A stretch of DNA of 64,000 nucleotides from the NCBI RefSeq assembly GCF_037975245.1, contig NC_092575.1, positions 9,394,001-9,458,000 of the forward strand, in the 5' to 3' direction. A program made the position numbers and the translations under genes. Positions 36,440 through 48,383 of the stretch are shown in pieces (position 1 is the stretch's first letter; the number at the start of each line of letters is the position of its first letter). The notes beneath the pieces are model-generated. The model saw only the letters and a list, made by a program, of their open reading frames with translations, searched no databases and was not told where the DNA came from. This stretch comes from Apostichopus japonicus (lineage: Eukaryota > Echinodermata > Holothuroidea > Aspidochirotida > Stichopodidae).

Positions 36440-36746
36440 CAGGCGCGTATCCAGGATTTTCTAACCCGGGGGGCGCGAATTACTATCTAAGCGGAGCGCC
36501 ACCATCGGTTGGCGCGCAGCGTACAAGAAAATTTCTGGTTTTGATACCCCCCCAGATCACCGGAAACGGCACTTCTCGGACTTGAAATGACCAACCAGAT
36601 GTACACTTTTGGCCTGAGAACCAAGTATTTCCTAATAGTTTTTTTTTTTTCATCCATAACCTTTTTGAAGATTGTCAACCCGGCACACGTCATGTTCGAC
36701 CTGATCGCATGTCCTGTGGGTCTTTGCTTTTGTAGGTGATCCTACG
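36440..36746. mobile_element. Left part of a split DNA element (CAGGCGCG family)
   Basis: Begins CAGGCGCGTATCCAGG and matches the 3399-4041 element in reverse orientation: GGTTGGCGCGCAGCGTACAAG, AATTTCTGGTTTTGAT, ACCAACCAGATGTACACTTTTG. It is interrupted after ATCCTACG by the insertion at 36747-37749 and resumes at 37750. Confidence 0.7.
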
Positions 36747-37749
36747 CACTGGCGGATCCAGGGCCTTTGTTTGGGAGGGGCCAAAGTGGCATTAGAGTGA
36801 TATGGGGGAGGGGTCTAAGGGGAGGGGGTTTTCTATTGCTGAATGCCCTCAGATGCAATTTGGTGCGACAAAAGTGTAGAATGGTGATGTTAATTTACTT
36901 CTAAAAAAAATGTTTCCCAGGTGTATTTTTCTAAAATATTTATAAAACAAAGTTGGATCATCTTTCTCAAGAAATTTTATTTCTCATAGGTTATAAATTT
37001 CTTACAACCAGTCTGTAACTGCAAAATGGTGTTAAACTGTAAATCCTCATGCTCATACATTTACATAGCTCCCAACTCTTGAGAAGGCAAATGCTGGTCC
37101 ATGCCACGAATCGCCGTCCTGAGGGAGGGGTATAAGGGGAGGGGGTGTCCCCCTCCCCTTTTGATTTTTTTTGGAATCCTGGTGATGCCTACATGTAAAA
37201 TGGTGGCACTTAGAAAGGCTTTTGAAACCCAAAATTTTCTGAGAAATATGCATTTTTTTTGTGTAACATCAATAAATTGAATAGTAGGTGATAATTCATT
37301 CTTTCCCGTGGCATGAAAATGTTCGCTGCTCGCCCCAATGAAAAGAATTATAGGCTAATTTGAGGTTCAAATGATGCTGTAAAGGAGGTTTTATACTCTA
37401 TTATGCTAAATGCTAAAGAAATGATGGTTGCTAAGTCAAAATTTGATGCAAATTTTTTTATGTATACTTGACAATTACAATGCGGTTTTTTTCGGACGCT
37501 TGTGCGGGTCAGCGGGTTTGGGTGTTAGAATGCGGGTCTAATTCCCGCGAATTGCGGGTCAGTTGGGAACTCTGCATTTAATTTTAAACCAGAAAACGAA
37601 AAGGTTTAGACTAGTCTACCACTGCTATTCCTCTCGATATTTTTAATTTCCAATCATATGATTTAGCGGATGTTCGGAAACACTTTTTGGCTCACCTTTG
37701 GGGGGGGGCATGGCCCCCCTTGGCCCCCCCCCCCTTGGAGCCGCCAGTG
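36747..37749. mobile_element. hAT-like non-autonomous element, nested insertion
   Basis: 1003 bp with inverted ends CACTGGCGGATCC and GGAGCCGCCAGTG. An exact 8-bp duplication ATCCTACG flanks it (36739-36746, 37750-37757). No transposase frame; the interior contains several G-rich or C-rich stretches and AT-rich filler. Removing it joins the two halves of the older element. Confidence 0.88.
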
Positions 37750-37757
37750 ATCCTACG

Positions 37758-38060
37758 TCGCGGCCCACAATACCCGTCAGCCCCACTTTTCAAGGTTTTA
37801 AGCCCCAAATTAGTTCAGAATTTGAAAATTCACATTTCTCGTGAATAAACTCACTTGAAAACATACCCATAATGTTGTACAAAATTTCATCTATGGACAA
37901 CCAATATAGAAAAACTACCTTCAACCCCTAACAGACCGGTCAAAATTGCACGAGTAGAGGGAAGTGTGATGCAGAATGTTGGTCAGAAATTTTCGAAAAT
38001 TCAGACACAGTTAATTTATTGGTGTACAAATATTAAACCTCTTATAACGGCTATTATAAA
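37758..38060. mobile_element. Right part of the split DNA element (CAGGCGCG family)
   Basis: GCGGCCCACAATACCCGTCAG, GGACAACCAATATAGAAAAA, CCCTAACAGACCGGTCAAAA and TAAACCTCTTATAACGGCTA align with the opposite strand of 3470-3760. The far terminus differs from the 3399-4041 copy, so the right limit is approximate. Confidence 0.7.
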
Positions 38061-38139
38061 ACTTGGTTGAAGGAAATGAAAAAATAGCAGATATTTCCGA
38101 GAGCGAACACTACACACATAGGCGTAGGAGGCGCGGCGG

Positions 38140-38516
38140 CAGTGGCGGAGCTAGGGGTATTGGTCAGGAGGGGCGAGAATGGTCTGTAGGGGCGCTTTCG
38201 ACACTATCTAAGCGGAGCGCCACCACTGGTTGGCGCGTAGCGCACAGACAAATTTTGAGTAAAGATACTCCCTAGATCGCCGGAAATGACCCTTTCAGGG
38301 CCTGGCTAATTTGCAGATAAACGAAGAATAGGGTGTATTCGCCAAATTACACCAACAAAATGTGAGAAATGTCAATAAGTAGATGAGAGCGCAATAAAAA
38401 AGTCAATAATCTAGAATAAGTAAAAAGTGGTAAAGAGCTGAAAAAGGCGCCAGCAGTCCATTTGAGTCCGTCAGGGGGCGCATCCGCCCCCTGACCGTAT
38501 GGACGCTCCGCCACTG
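38140..38516. mobile_element. hAT-type MITE, copy A2
   Basis: 377-bp sister of the element at 9517-9902, with the same CAGTGGCGGAGC/GCTCCGCCACTG ends. A perfect but different 8-bp duplication, CGCGGCGG, flanks it (38132-38139, 38517-38524). The interior is nearly identical to A1 apart from small indels and a shorter G run, suggesting both moved fairly recently. Confidence 0.9.
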
Positions 38517-38524
38517 CGCGGCGG

Positions 38525-38871
38525 GGGTGCAACCCCTAATTCGCCATTACTAATGTAAAAGAGAGTTTTGACATAATTGGACCTCCATGCTTTTTATACA
38601 TCTACATGAGACATGTCGTTGTTTACATTAGCATCTGGCGGTATACTGCGCAATTTGAACGGACCGTACGGTACATGATGGCATGCGATGTAATAACCGA
38701 TGCTTGCTTATATGATATTGACATTGACACGTTGAACGCGCGCTTCGCGCGCGAAAATTTTTGGTTATTTTTTCAGGCAAGTCGGACAGTTTTGAGGCTT
38801 TTCATCCTGGAACGCCATTTTCATGCTCACTGATATGATGTGATATCTGCTGTTTGCGTTACAAATTCGAA
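38525..38871. other. No recognisable gene
   Basis: Short frame only. AACGCGCGCTTCGCGCGCG at ~38734 is a local palindrome of CG-rich composition. Confidence 0.35.
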
Positions 38872-39578
38872 CAGGCGTGTAGCGAGGAATTTGCCAAGGG
38901 AGGGGCGAAGCCTGTAGGCAAATTATCTAAGCGTAGCGCCACCATAGGTTGGCGCGAAGCGTACAAGAAAATTTTGGCCGATAATGCCTCCCAGATCGCT
39001 GGAAATGACACTTCCCAGGCCTTGTAAGTTGCATCTAAGCACTTTCTATTTTGAAATTACTTAGCGATATCATTTAAAAAAATGCTGAATGGGGGGGGGG
39101 GGCGGTCGCCCCATCCCAAAATGCGTCATGTTCCCCGACGACACGGTCGAGTTCGAGACCAGCCACAGTTGGTTTCATAGCACAATTCTACACACGCGTT
39201 ATGATAGACCATATATAGTATATATATATATAGATCATTAGTGAGAGAGGAAAATGGAAACGTCAAAAAAATGGAGTTGTCGGTGTAAGGGGTAGGGTGA
39301 GGCACACTTTTACGAAATCATTGATCCGTCACTGGCTATCCTTCAGCGCTGTAATGATGTCACTGTTCCTCTTTCTCTTCCCGGTGTCTTCGCGTTTTTC
39401 TTTTACTCCCTCCTTTTCTCCTTCTTCTCTCTTTCTTCTTTTTCTTTTCCCTTCCTTCCTCTCCTCCTCCTCTTTTTCCCCTCTTTTTTCCCTTTTTCTT
39501 CTCTTTTTTTTCTCTCCTCTTTTTCTTACCCGGGGGGCGCGCGCCCCCAACGCCCCCCCCCCCCTGGATACGCACCTG
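38872..39578. mobile_element. Composite of DNA-element termini
   Basis: Starts CAGGCGTGTAGCGAGG and contains ATCTAAGCGTAGCGCCACCA and TTGGCGCGAAGCGTACAAG, as in the other families. It ends CCTGGATACGCACCTG, an inverted version of the start. The flanking octamers do not match, so it may be two elements side by side. It includes the pyrimidine tract at 39365-39530 and several poly-G/poly-C runs. Confidence 0.45.
39365..39530. repeat. Polypyrimidine tract
   Basis: About 165 bp almost purely C/T on the plus strand (TTCTT, TCCTCC, TTTTTC units). The K/R/E-rich frames on the minus strand arise only from this composition. Confidence 0.9.
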
Positions 39579-41335
39579 CTTAACACTGTCACTTAATTAT
39601 TATTTAGATTTAAGTCCCTTTACCAGTGTATTGCTTCTGAGTAGACTACATTAACAAACGAAAGAAGTCATAAAAAGAAAAGAAAAAACATATTGAAACA
39701 AAGTGAAAGTTGAAACCACCCCCACCCCCTCCTCAAAATACAAGACAAAACTTGAACAGTACCAACAATTTTCGTGGCAGATTCCCTTTGCTTATATTTA
39801 TAAAACCTCAGTTGCGGGACCTCAAGGGACCGTGTAGAAATGCACTCGCACAATAGTGAGTAAACCATGTATTGAATACTTATTTGTCGAAGATAACCGA
39901 ACCAGTTTGTTTGATTCAAGGCCTTGGCTTAACGGAACAAATCTATTTTAAGAGACAACCTCCTTTGTAAATCATTTATCCATCTCCTAACCTTCTACAT
40001 AGGTTCTGCTCCTACCTAAAGTAGACGGGCCAGGGGGGGGGGGGGTGTATGATCCTCTTACATTTAAAATCAAGTGCACGCCACTGTAGAGTTAGTCCAA
40101 TTATTTCAAACTTACTCAATAATTCAAAAGTGCGTTTAGACCTAATTAGACCTAATTATAGTCCTTGTTTAGTCTAAATAATATATACCGCAGAATGTAC
40201 CATTTGAAGTCTAATTTTTAAAATTTTATTCTTGGGGATACCCCACTACCTATATGGGAGTCAATTTCAATGATCCCACAGCCACACCACCTTTTTTACT
40301 CTAAAATCCTGGATTCGCGGCCACTGCGAATATAATCACTAAATATATAATAGAGTGGTGGCATATGACGCTAAACAGTGCGAAGAGGTAGGAAACCGAT
40401 CAAGAAGTGACGGTGTCCCATGGGGGGGGGGGACGTTGGGAATTTCTGTAATTATCCCGAATGTCTCATTTCCTTCTTTAATGTTTTTCTATTTTCTCAT
40501 AATACAGTCTTCTTTTCCGGAAACTAAGTGACTTGCTGTATTGAGGTTTCATTCATACATCTCGAAATTCGTCTCGATTTATTTTGTTAAAACTTTGACT
40601 TTATACCTACTGATTTCGACTTTTTAATTTTTTTTTTTATATCAGAAGTGTGTGTCAAATTTCAATCATTGATATCAAAATTACGACTATTGACTCAAGA
40701 TAATGTATTCTTAAAGTTTGTTTTGGGAGTGTTTCGGTATAAAAAGTCAAATTTGTAGGAACATGGAGCTAAAAACTCCATGGTAGAAACAAGTGGAAAT
40801 TTTGATATATAAATATAAATATTGCATATATCATCTCAACATTTCCTCTATATGTGCAAAATTACTTGCACATTTTCTTCCATCCCTTGGGGATGAGGGT
40901 GTGTTGAACTCTTGAAACCGCAAGGACCTTCTACTGAAAGCCGCCCCACACCCCACCCCACTCCGCGTTGAAGACATCTAAACGACCGTCAAGGCCAACC
41001 ACACAGTCAACTGTATGCACAGAATGAATTAAAACCGATTATCGCTAAATCTTATCGGTTGATTATTGTAGGCGTTGATAATCTCATAACGCTTAGAAAC
41101 AAATAAGTTGTGACCCTTACAGCCAACCAGATTCCAAAGCGGTTAAGTCCAAGTTTCGATACATTCTATTGGCTGGCAGCTCTTAACGTTGAAAACTTTC
41201 CAATGCGTAGAGGCCAATTCGTTATGACCCGTACTGACAACTGTCTGTAAAAACGTAAACAAATAAACATCGGCCTGGAAGGCAGTTTTTCTACGACGTT
41301 AAGAAGCCTCGCGTGCACAACGTGGGAGAATCCGA
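39579..41335. other. No recognisable gene
   Basis: Scattered G runs (40033, 40422) and fragments resembling DNA-element ends (GCGGCCACTGCG at ~40317), too short to classify. Confidence 0.35.
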
Positions 41336-41781
41336 ATGGCCACAAGTAATAGAAGAAGTAAACTTCAAGGCGTAATACCCAATGAATCATATTGTTTGAT
41401 CGCTCTGCATGTTGAAGATCATATTATGTCATGTTATGACCCCTCATGGCCAGCAGTAACGCGTAGAACGGTATACGTTATGAGCCTCAAAGCCAACATT
41501 ACTTTGGGGCTTGTTCAAAGCAGAACCGACAGCTTGACATTGAAATTTCGGATATTTTCTCGACGAAAGAGCAAATTCACTTGTCATTTGCTTAGTAATC
41601 AAAGTGTTCCGCTTGTAATAAGCTGTTTATTTACTACGTCGCTGAGCTCTCATCAAAGTTCACGTATTGTGTGTATTTACGAGGTACTAATCAAATTAGC
41701 AGGCAATGCTGAAAGAAAGAAGCTGCCGATTAACCAGCTCGTAAGCCGACTGAATTGTAGCCAAATCGACGCGTCTTCAAG
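41336..41781 (+). CDS. Unidentified open frame ending at a splice donor
   Basis: A frame of ~149 codons starts MATSNRRSKLQGVIPNESYC. It shows no family I recognise and no obvious signal peptide or membrane segment. It is not derived from a repeat, and it runs into TTCAAG|GTAAGT, a consensus splice donor, so it could be a first coding exon. No partner exon downstream can be recognised before the (GAGAAG)n tract. Chance remains likely. Confidence 0.2.
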
Positions 41782-41918
41782 GTAAGTCGCTAGAAACTGT
41801 GGCGCTGTAGTAACAAGAAAACGACGAGGTACAACCCTTTCCTTGTAGTGGTCTAGGGTGACTGAGAAAGATGAGGTGTCACAAGTAGTCGAATTTGTTT
41901 CACTGTGTACCTAGTATA

Positions 41919-41955
41919 ACCAGGGAGCTGCTACTCTAAGTAGCAGCTCCCTGGT
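41919..41955. repeat. Perfect 17-bp hairpin
   Basis: ACCAGGGAGCTGCTACT (41919-41935) and its exact reverse complement (41939-41955) are separated by three bases. TATAA-type sequence flanks both sides. No U tract follows and the stem is too short for a typical pre-miRNA. Confidence 0.85.
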
Positions 41956-42132
41956 ATAACCAACCATCTTCTGGTACAATTGAAAGAGGAGGAACGATGC
42001 ACTGGCACAAAACCTACAGGTAATCCAAGGTTATCACTATTGAAATAATGAAAAAAAAAATAATAATACATTTGTAAGCGTGCCTACCTCCGCTTATTCC
42101 ATAAGAATGAAAGAATTCAAATCAACCAAAAC

Positions 42133-42441
<309 letters not shown>

Positions 42442-44529
42442 TTATTAACAATGTCCTTGTCGTAAGGACAAGGAGACCGGTGGATTGTGGCTGACAGGCT
42501 TTGTCTAATCGATTTAGCCTTGATCTAACAGCCGGCAAGTGCTCCGACACAAAGAAAAGAACCGTAAAATATAACCATAAATCGACTTTGATAAGTCCCC
42601 GATTTTACTGCTCGGTTGGCGTCTTGTAGTGACATCTTTTATGGCGATAAACTTTGCAGAGTAGATTTTGGTTAGTAACGAGCCTCTTCTTATGGTGACA
42701 TCATGTAACTTGCGACTGTTCACTTAATGGAGATAAACCTCGTAGCAGTGCCTCCTCTTAACCATGTAGACCTACACCCCGAAAGGATTTCGGTCACCCT
42801 CCATCGTCAGAATGTAAGCTTTGGTTGAATCGATCACTCAGTGGAGTAGATTTGAATCTTTAAACAACAGGGGGGGGGGGATAACTAAAATGTCGACTAC
42901 ATTGAATGCACTTAAGAAGCAAATTATTATGAGCGAGATATGTCTGATACGTGGAACCATTGAGCAACATCACAATGTTATGTCTTTAACAAGCTGGGAA
43001 AGCAACATTTAAATGTTTTTAAAGGAAGATTTATTTTTAAGCTTGCCCTTTCAGTTGAGTTTGAGACATATTCCATTTCATTCAAACTCCGTTAACAATA
43101 TATATAAGCTTCCTTTTCAAAGTTCCGTACAAACAACGAAACAATTCAAAATTGTGAAAGTTTTCGAATTTGATTGTTGTTTGTGATCAACTTTATATGT
43201 CGGAAAACATGACTTACGCCAAGAAATCTGAATTTAAATGACTGATGTATAACTCAATATTTAACAATCGTTGGAGACCGGGAGGGGTGCCCTTGTTTAA
43301 CCTATTGTCATATTATCTTTGAGGAAAATTCGATAGGTTTTGCAGATTTAGTGACCAAACTTACTAACTGGCTTAATAATGTAATTTGTTTACAACGTTC
43401 GGGAGACTTTGTTAGAGTTAAATATTCTCTAGCCAAATCTACAATATTGCGAAATATTACATTTCAATGTCCTCTTGACCACTGATTCCTAGAGACAGTT
43501 GGACTTCACGACTCCGATAACAATGCAAAAATTAAATATAGATTCATATATTGTGACTGTCCACCATTTTGCATTAATTGGATTAATTGAGAAAATGGTG
43601 ATAGTCAAAGTTTGTTTTGATCCTGTGTCTACCATATAAGTTACGAAAAGAAAATATATGTTGAATAACAAAAATTATCTATAAGGAACAGCTGAAACTC
43701 ACGATTCACGCTGACAAGGTGTCGAAGCGTTCCAAATGAAGTTTGAGTGCTATAACGGCGTGATATTTTCACGACAACGGTTGTTGTATATTTGTCATTA
43801 ATCGATGAAAGGTGTTAGCATCACGGTGGTTTCTTTATTACGGAGTATATACCCATGAATCTCTTTACAATTTACCAGAAGATATTTCACGGTGACTCAC
43901 AATTTAACAAGTAGAGTAAAGATGAAACTTCACAGCCAAGTACTTAGCTTATTTCCACACTTTGGAAAGTCTCTGGAATTTACGTCTAGTTGTTATACCA
44001 GTACAGCAGTCCCATGTTGGGTAACATATACCGTACGTAATACCATACTTTACCTTAGTTTCAAACAGGGAGTTGTCCTTTCAGAAAACGCTTAAGGTGT
44101 CGACGATTTGCCAAAAGGCTCACCAGAACTTGTAACAAAATGTTAATGTCTCACATGACAGCATCGTAAAATGAACGAAATGAATCGTTCGGTTGTCGTT
44201 GTTAGGTTAGCACTTAGTATTAATAAATTTATTTTCAGAAAGTTGATAATGTGATCATTATTTATCAATTTAATCGATTTGTACAAACATGACGTATTGT
44301 TACGAACGATATGTCGAATGAAAGATCCTTTTAACTTTATCAGAGAACTTTTAATTGAATTGCTATACACATTCGTTTTAAATTAGGAAAGCGATATTCT
44401 CTCTGTTAGGTTTGAAGAACATATTGTTATAGGCCTATTCCTGTGGTCACTGTGATAAACCCGTTCCAACCGTTTTTACAAAGTCTGACTGAAATTTCGG
44501 TTATGCAATCTTTCAATTGTGTAAAATAG
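42442..44529. other. No recognisable gene
   Basis: Two overlapping mutually exclusive 7-bp hairpins at 42452-42473 and a G run at 42870. Otherwise nothing recognised. Confidence 0.35.
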
Positions 44530-44760
44530 CAAAAACAATTGTTGACTAGAGTTTGGATTCGAATCAGTGATCTGAGGGATACAAACTCTGTTATACCAAA
44601 GTGAATTATCCTGCAGGCCGACTCTATTGTAGCCTATCATTTGTCCCTATAGCAAAGAAAAATCTTAAAAACATCTTGGTTCGAATCTCGTTCGAGCAGA
44701 AATTTATTTCCTTTCTTCAATTGCTTATAATTTCGACTCAGTTTTCTGTTGTTCATTCAA
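44530..44760. mobile_element. Possible tRNA-derived SINE remnants
   Basis: On the plus strand GGTTCGAATCTCGTTCGAGC and AGAAATTTATTTCCTTTCTT resemble a tRNA B box followed by a SINE body. On the minus strand near 44550, GATTCGAATCC is a second B-box-like motif preceded by TTTGGTATAACAGAG. Both heads are degenerate. Confidence 0.3.
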
Positions 44761-44869
44761 GTCAAAATTAAGTCAAAATTAAGCAGAGGAGTTCAACGGA
44801 TGAATCATTTTGAGGCTATACATAGCGATTCTGAAGTTCATCCAAGCTTAACATTTGCAGTTGTCGTGG

Positions 44870-45080
44870 TTGAAAGGTTTATCAGCTTTGATCTTTGTTG
44901 ACCTCAAATGATCTTCGAATCCCCCCTCCCTCTCCCCCTCCCCGAAAAAATACATTAAAAGAACCTTCCTTCACTTTTTGAGTTATATCATGTCCACAAA
45001 CAAACGGGAGAAAGAGAGCGTAACGGAATGATCATTCCTATTTCTCCTTATACCCATGTCACACCCCCCCCCCCCACTAT
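44870..45080. repeat. Dispersed repeat fragment
   Basis: TTTGTTGACCTCAAATGATC, CTTTTTGAGTTATATCATG and TCCACAAACAAACGGG follow the landmark order of the 23155-23720 family, with poly-C stretches at 44920-44945 and 45064-45076. Confidence 0.4.
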
Positions 45081-46887
45081 CACTTCTCTCCCATGCAAAC
45101 AACTCGACTGTTTGGCCTATATATATATATCGAAGGCCAATTGACTATAGAGTCAAATCTGAGAAAGTAATGACTCCACTGTTTATTTCATCATGTACCG
45201 TATGCCACTACAACACTGATATACATTTGTGATGGTTGAATCTGAAAATGGTTTGTGTGGGATCGAAGGACTTTCTACATTTTGATACGTCACGGACTCA
45301 TGCTTCTGGTCTTACCTTTCTCCTTTGCGAAACCAACAAAATTAAAAATGCAAATTATGAGCAATTATCTAGAAGAATAACAGCTCCAATATGAAGAAAG
45401 AGTCAACTTATCCATAAATTAAGACGCAGTATACTGTGGTCTTCACCGTCTGAATTTTATTTCTTCTTATAGAACATTCTTTCTCCAAGAAAATCTACAA
45501 AGGTTGACTAATAAGTAGTCAATAGCATACATAAATTTACTTTCTGATTACTGTACAAATTCAATACTACTTTCATTTGGAAACTGCCATAGTAAAGAAA
45601 TAAGTTAAGTGGGTTATGCTTACAGAGAATTTCCACTTTATTTATACATAAGCCCTCATACTTGGGGACGATTGTCAAGTTTGGGCGCCTTGAATTTGGC
45701 ATTTATTACAAATGACAGACTTTATAACTTAATCAAACATATGTATATTACCAGGTTTCCTGGAATTTGTCACAGAATATAAACGTTCAATAGATTTCAG
45801 AGGAAAATAAATACTTCTAAATGCTAAATTTTGTTTCTTGAGATCAACATAAAACACACTAACACGTTTTAAAACACCTCTCTAGCTTTTCAGGTGGAAT
45901 TTTCACATCGAAGGGTAATGGCTTTGAAATTGGTTAAACAATACCAGCACTTCACCCATAAACACTGCTACAAGCCCTGGTATTCTGACAATTTCAAATA
46001 CGGGAATTGAAGTTACTTCTAAAACCAGTATTATTTGGCATGTACACCTGAACGAAATAATGTTAAACTAAAACATGCCAAGTCTATATCGAAGCAAGAG
46101 TCCTGCCACCACAGAGCATGTTTAATTTAACTGCATTCGCCTACTGTCACGTATTATCGTAGTGTCCAAGGTAACCGGACGGTCAACGTTGGAAGTTTAC
46201 TAAGTCATTCTCTCTTTATCATTTACAAGAAGAAAACGAAGAAAGTCTTCAGCATTAACTACTGAAATCGAACTTAATTAACCTAATTTCACCAATTCAT
46301 GTCATATTCACTCTTTATTTCCTACCCCTCATTCTTTAAATCAAAATATAAAACATTTGTCTGTTCCGAATCGTCGTAACAAAATGTCGCATTGGGGAAT
46401 AACTTGACGTTTGTATTCCTTTGCAGTTTATGCCTAATTTATCCATTCCTCATGTGATGTTATGGGATTAAGTTCAAAAATTAAGTTCAGGAGTGTGATA
46501 CCACTGTGTCACTTGTGGTAATTCAACGAAATATAATGAATTAAGGATTATTGTTCCAAACGTCATCCACCCCACGATAGACAAGAGGACTGTATGATTT
46601 TTAACACGAGTATTTATCCACACCTTTTATAGCACAACTTTTTTTACATATGGTGAAAGACAAACTCATCACACATAGCTTAATGAAAGAGTTATCAACA
46701 TCACTGAAGTATTGAAGTAGAAAATTTGATCTAAGCAAACAGAGTTTAGGTTACTATCTTTAATAACACCCTGTTATCATTAGGATACAATCAATGGCGA
46801 TCAAGGTGTGCCTTTATTCAATATGTTTATTACTAAGGTCCATATCGTAAGCTTTGTTACCTATAGATTAGTATTTTGTTTTCACAG
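45081..46887. other. No recognisable feature
   Basis: AT-rich sequence with short frames; nothing identified. Confidence 0.4.
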
Positions 46888-47090
46888 TGGGGCTTTCACG
46901 CCTCCAGAGGGACCTTTGCCCGTATAATGGCATAACAAGCCTACGCAAATTTGATCTGGAATCGTTCAAGGGCCTCGGATATCTTACAAGAGTTCACACG
47001 TATGTTGACGTATGTTGTATCAAGGAGATCCAGGACACCTGCAATAGTTACAGGAGAGATTTTTGTCGATATATTCGAACAGAAGTTTAA
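46888..47090 (+). other. Possible orphan exon, weakly LRR-like
   Basis: A splice-acceptor-like TTTTGTTTTCACAG precedes an open frame of ~66 codons containing NGITSLRKFDLESFKGLGYL, which loosely resembles a leucine-rich repeat. Spacing of the conserved positions is irregular, and there are no neighbouring exons of the same kind. Could be chance or a decayed exon. Confidence 0.12.
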
Positions 47091-48383
47091 ACAGGTAGCA
47101 GTTACAACCTACACACGTGTAATTACTTAGGAAAGCAAATTGTTGATCCATCGATAGTACGGTATCTTTGACAACGTTGTGACCATTAGACAATGCTAAT
47201 TTCATATTTTCGCATCAATATTTGGTTTGTAGACAGACGGTAAAGAGGGATTTATCAATACCGTCCTGGCTACTCCAAAATAAAAATCATTACAAACAAA
47301 CGGTAGCAGTGATTATTTCCATGAAATATGTTGTCTTTAATTCAACTCTCAATTAGTGAGAAACATATTTAATGGCTATCAGTTTTAACAGTAGAATGAT
47401 GATGTTGTATCGACTATTATATCGATTAGCAAACGACACCAAAGAGAGGCATTTGTGCAAAAACGAGCGAGTTTATCGATTTTGATAAAGGGGTGGGGAA
47501 AAGATTCTTCCTTGAAAGTTTCATTATCTCTGCAGCAAGTAATTGGAAAGGAGAATGACGACGAAAAAACATCTGAGAAAACAAAGTTGAATCGACACGA
47601 TGTAGACTTTCTGTTCAAGGGCTTCACACTTTGCGTGCGAACAGTATTGATTGAGACCAACCGAGATGGGGAGACAACGCCGCCGTCAATAGACGTGACA
47701 TCGACAACTTCCGTCTTCTACCAAACTATTTGCTACGAACGTTTATCATACAACCAATGCCTCTATAGTGTTTGCAAATTTCGAATATCGCCGCAACGGC
47801 ATGGCCTTTTTTTTCTGATATGAATTATTCCATGGATGCGTATAGTGATACAAGAAACAATGCTGAAACGAACAATTAGCATCGCTACAAAGTACTAAAT
47901 GCAGTTGAAAGTGAAAGACTTACTACCAGAAAAATAAAATTCTACACAGAAGAACATTTTCTCCTGCCAAGACTGCAAGAGTGTAGCATATATGTTAGGA
48001 ATTCATGCTTTGATAACAATCACGAAACAAATCAATGTTTGTGTTATAATAAACCATCATTATTTTAAATATGTAGGCTATATCGTTTCCATGTCAAGAG
48101 CCAGGCTTTTGCACAAACAAACATGTACTCTTACAGGAACAAAGAAATTGATGAAATTAGAGTGCGAACCTAAACGCAAAAGCGGTCATATTTATAAATC
48201 TAATGAACACAAATTTTCATCATTCGATATTTCAGCTGTGTGTTGAAATTTTACATTGCAACCGTGACCAAACAATGATTATGGGATGATTTGTAGGTGG
48301 TATTCAAATACCAGTGTTTCACGTACCAAATTGTGTCACCTATCTCAATTGTTTACGATAAATATATTTTCTACTAATGTCAA
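47091..48383. other. Region 3' of the T-box gene
   Basis: Expected to hold the 3' UTR of the minus-strand T-box gene next to 48384. I could not point to a convincing minus-strand polyadenylation hexamer. A 122-codon plus-strand frame at 47455-47823 has no recognised relatives and is not annotated. Confidence 0.35.

Noticed and set aside
47455-47823. 122-codon frame as a gene
   Set aside because: No recognised family, no splice or promoter context, antisense-adjacent to the T-box gene's 3' end; probably chance.
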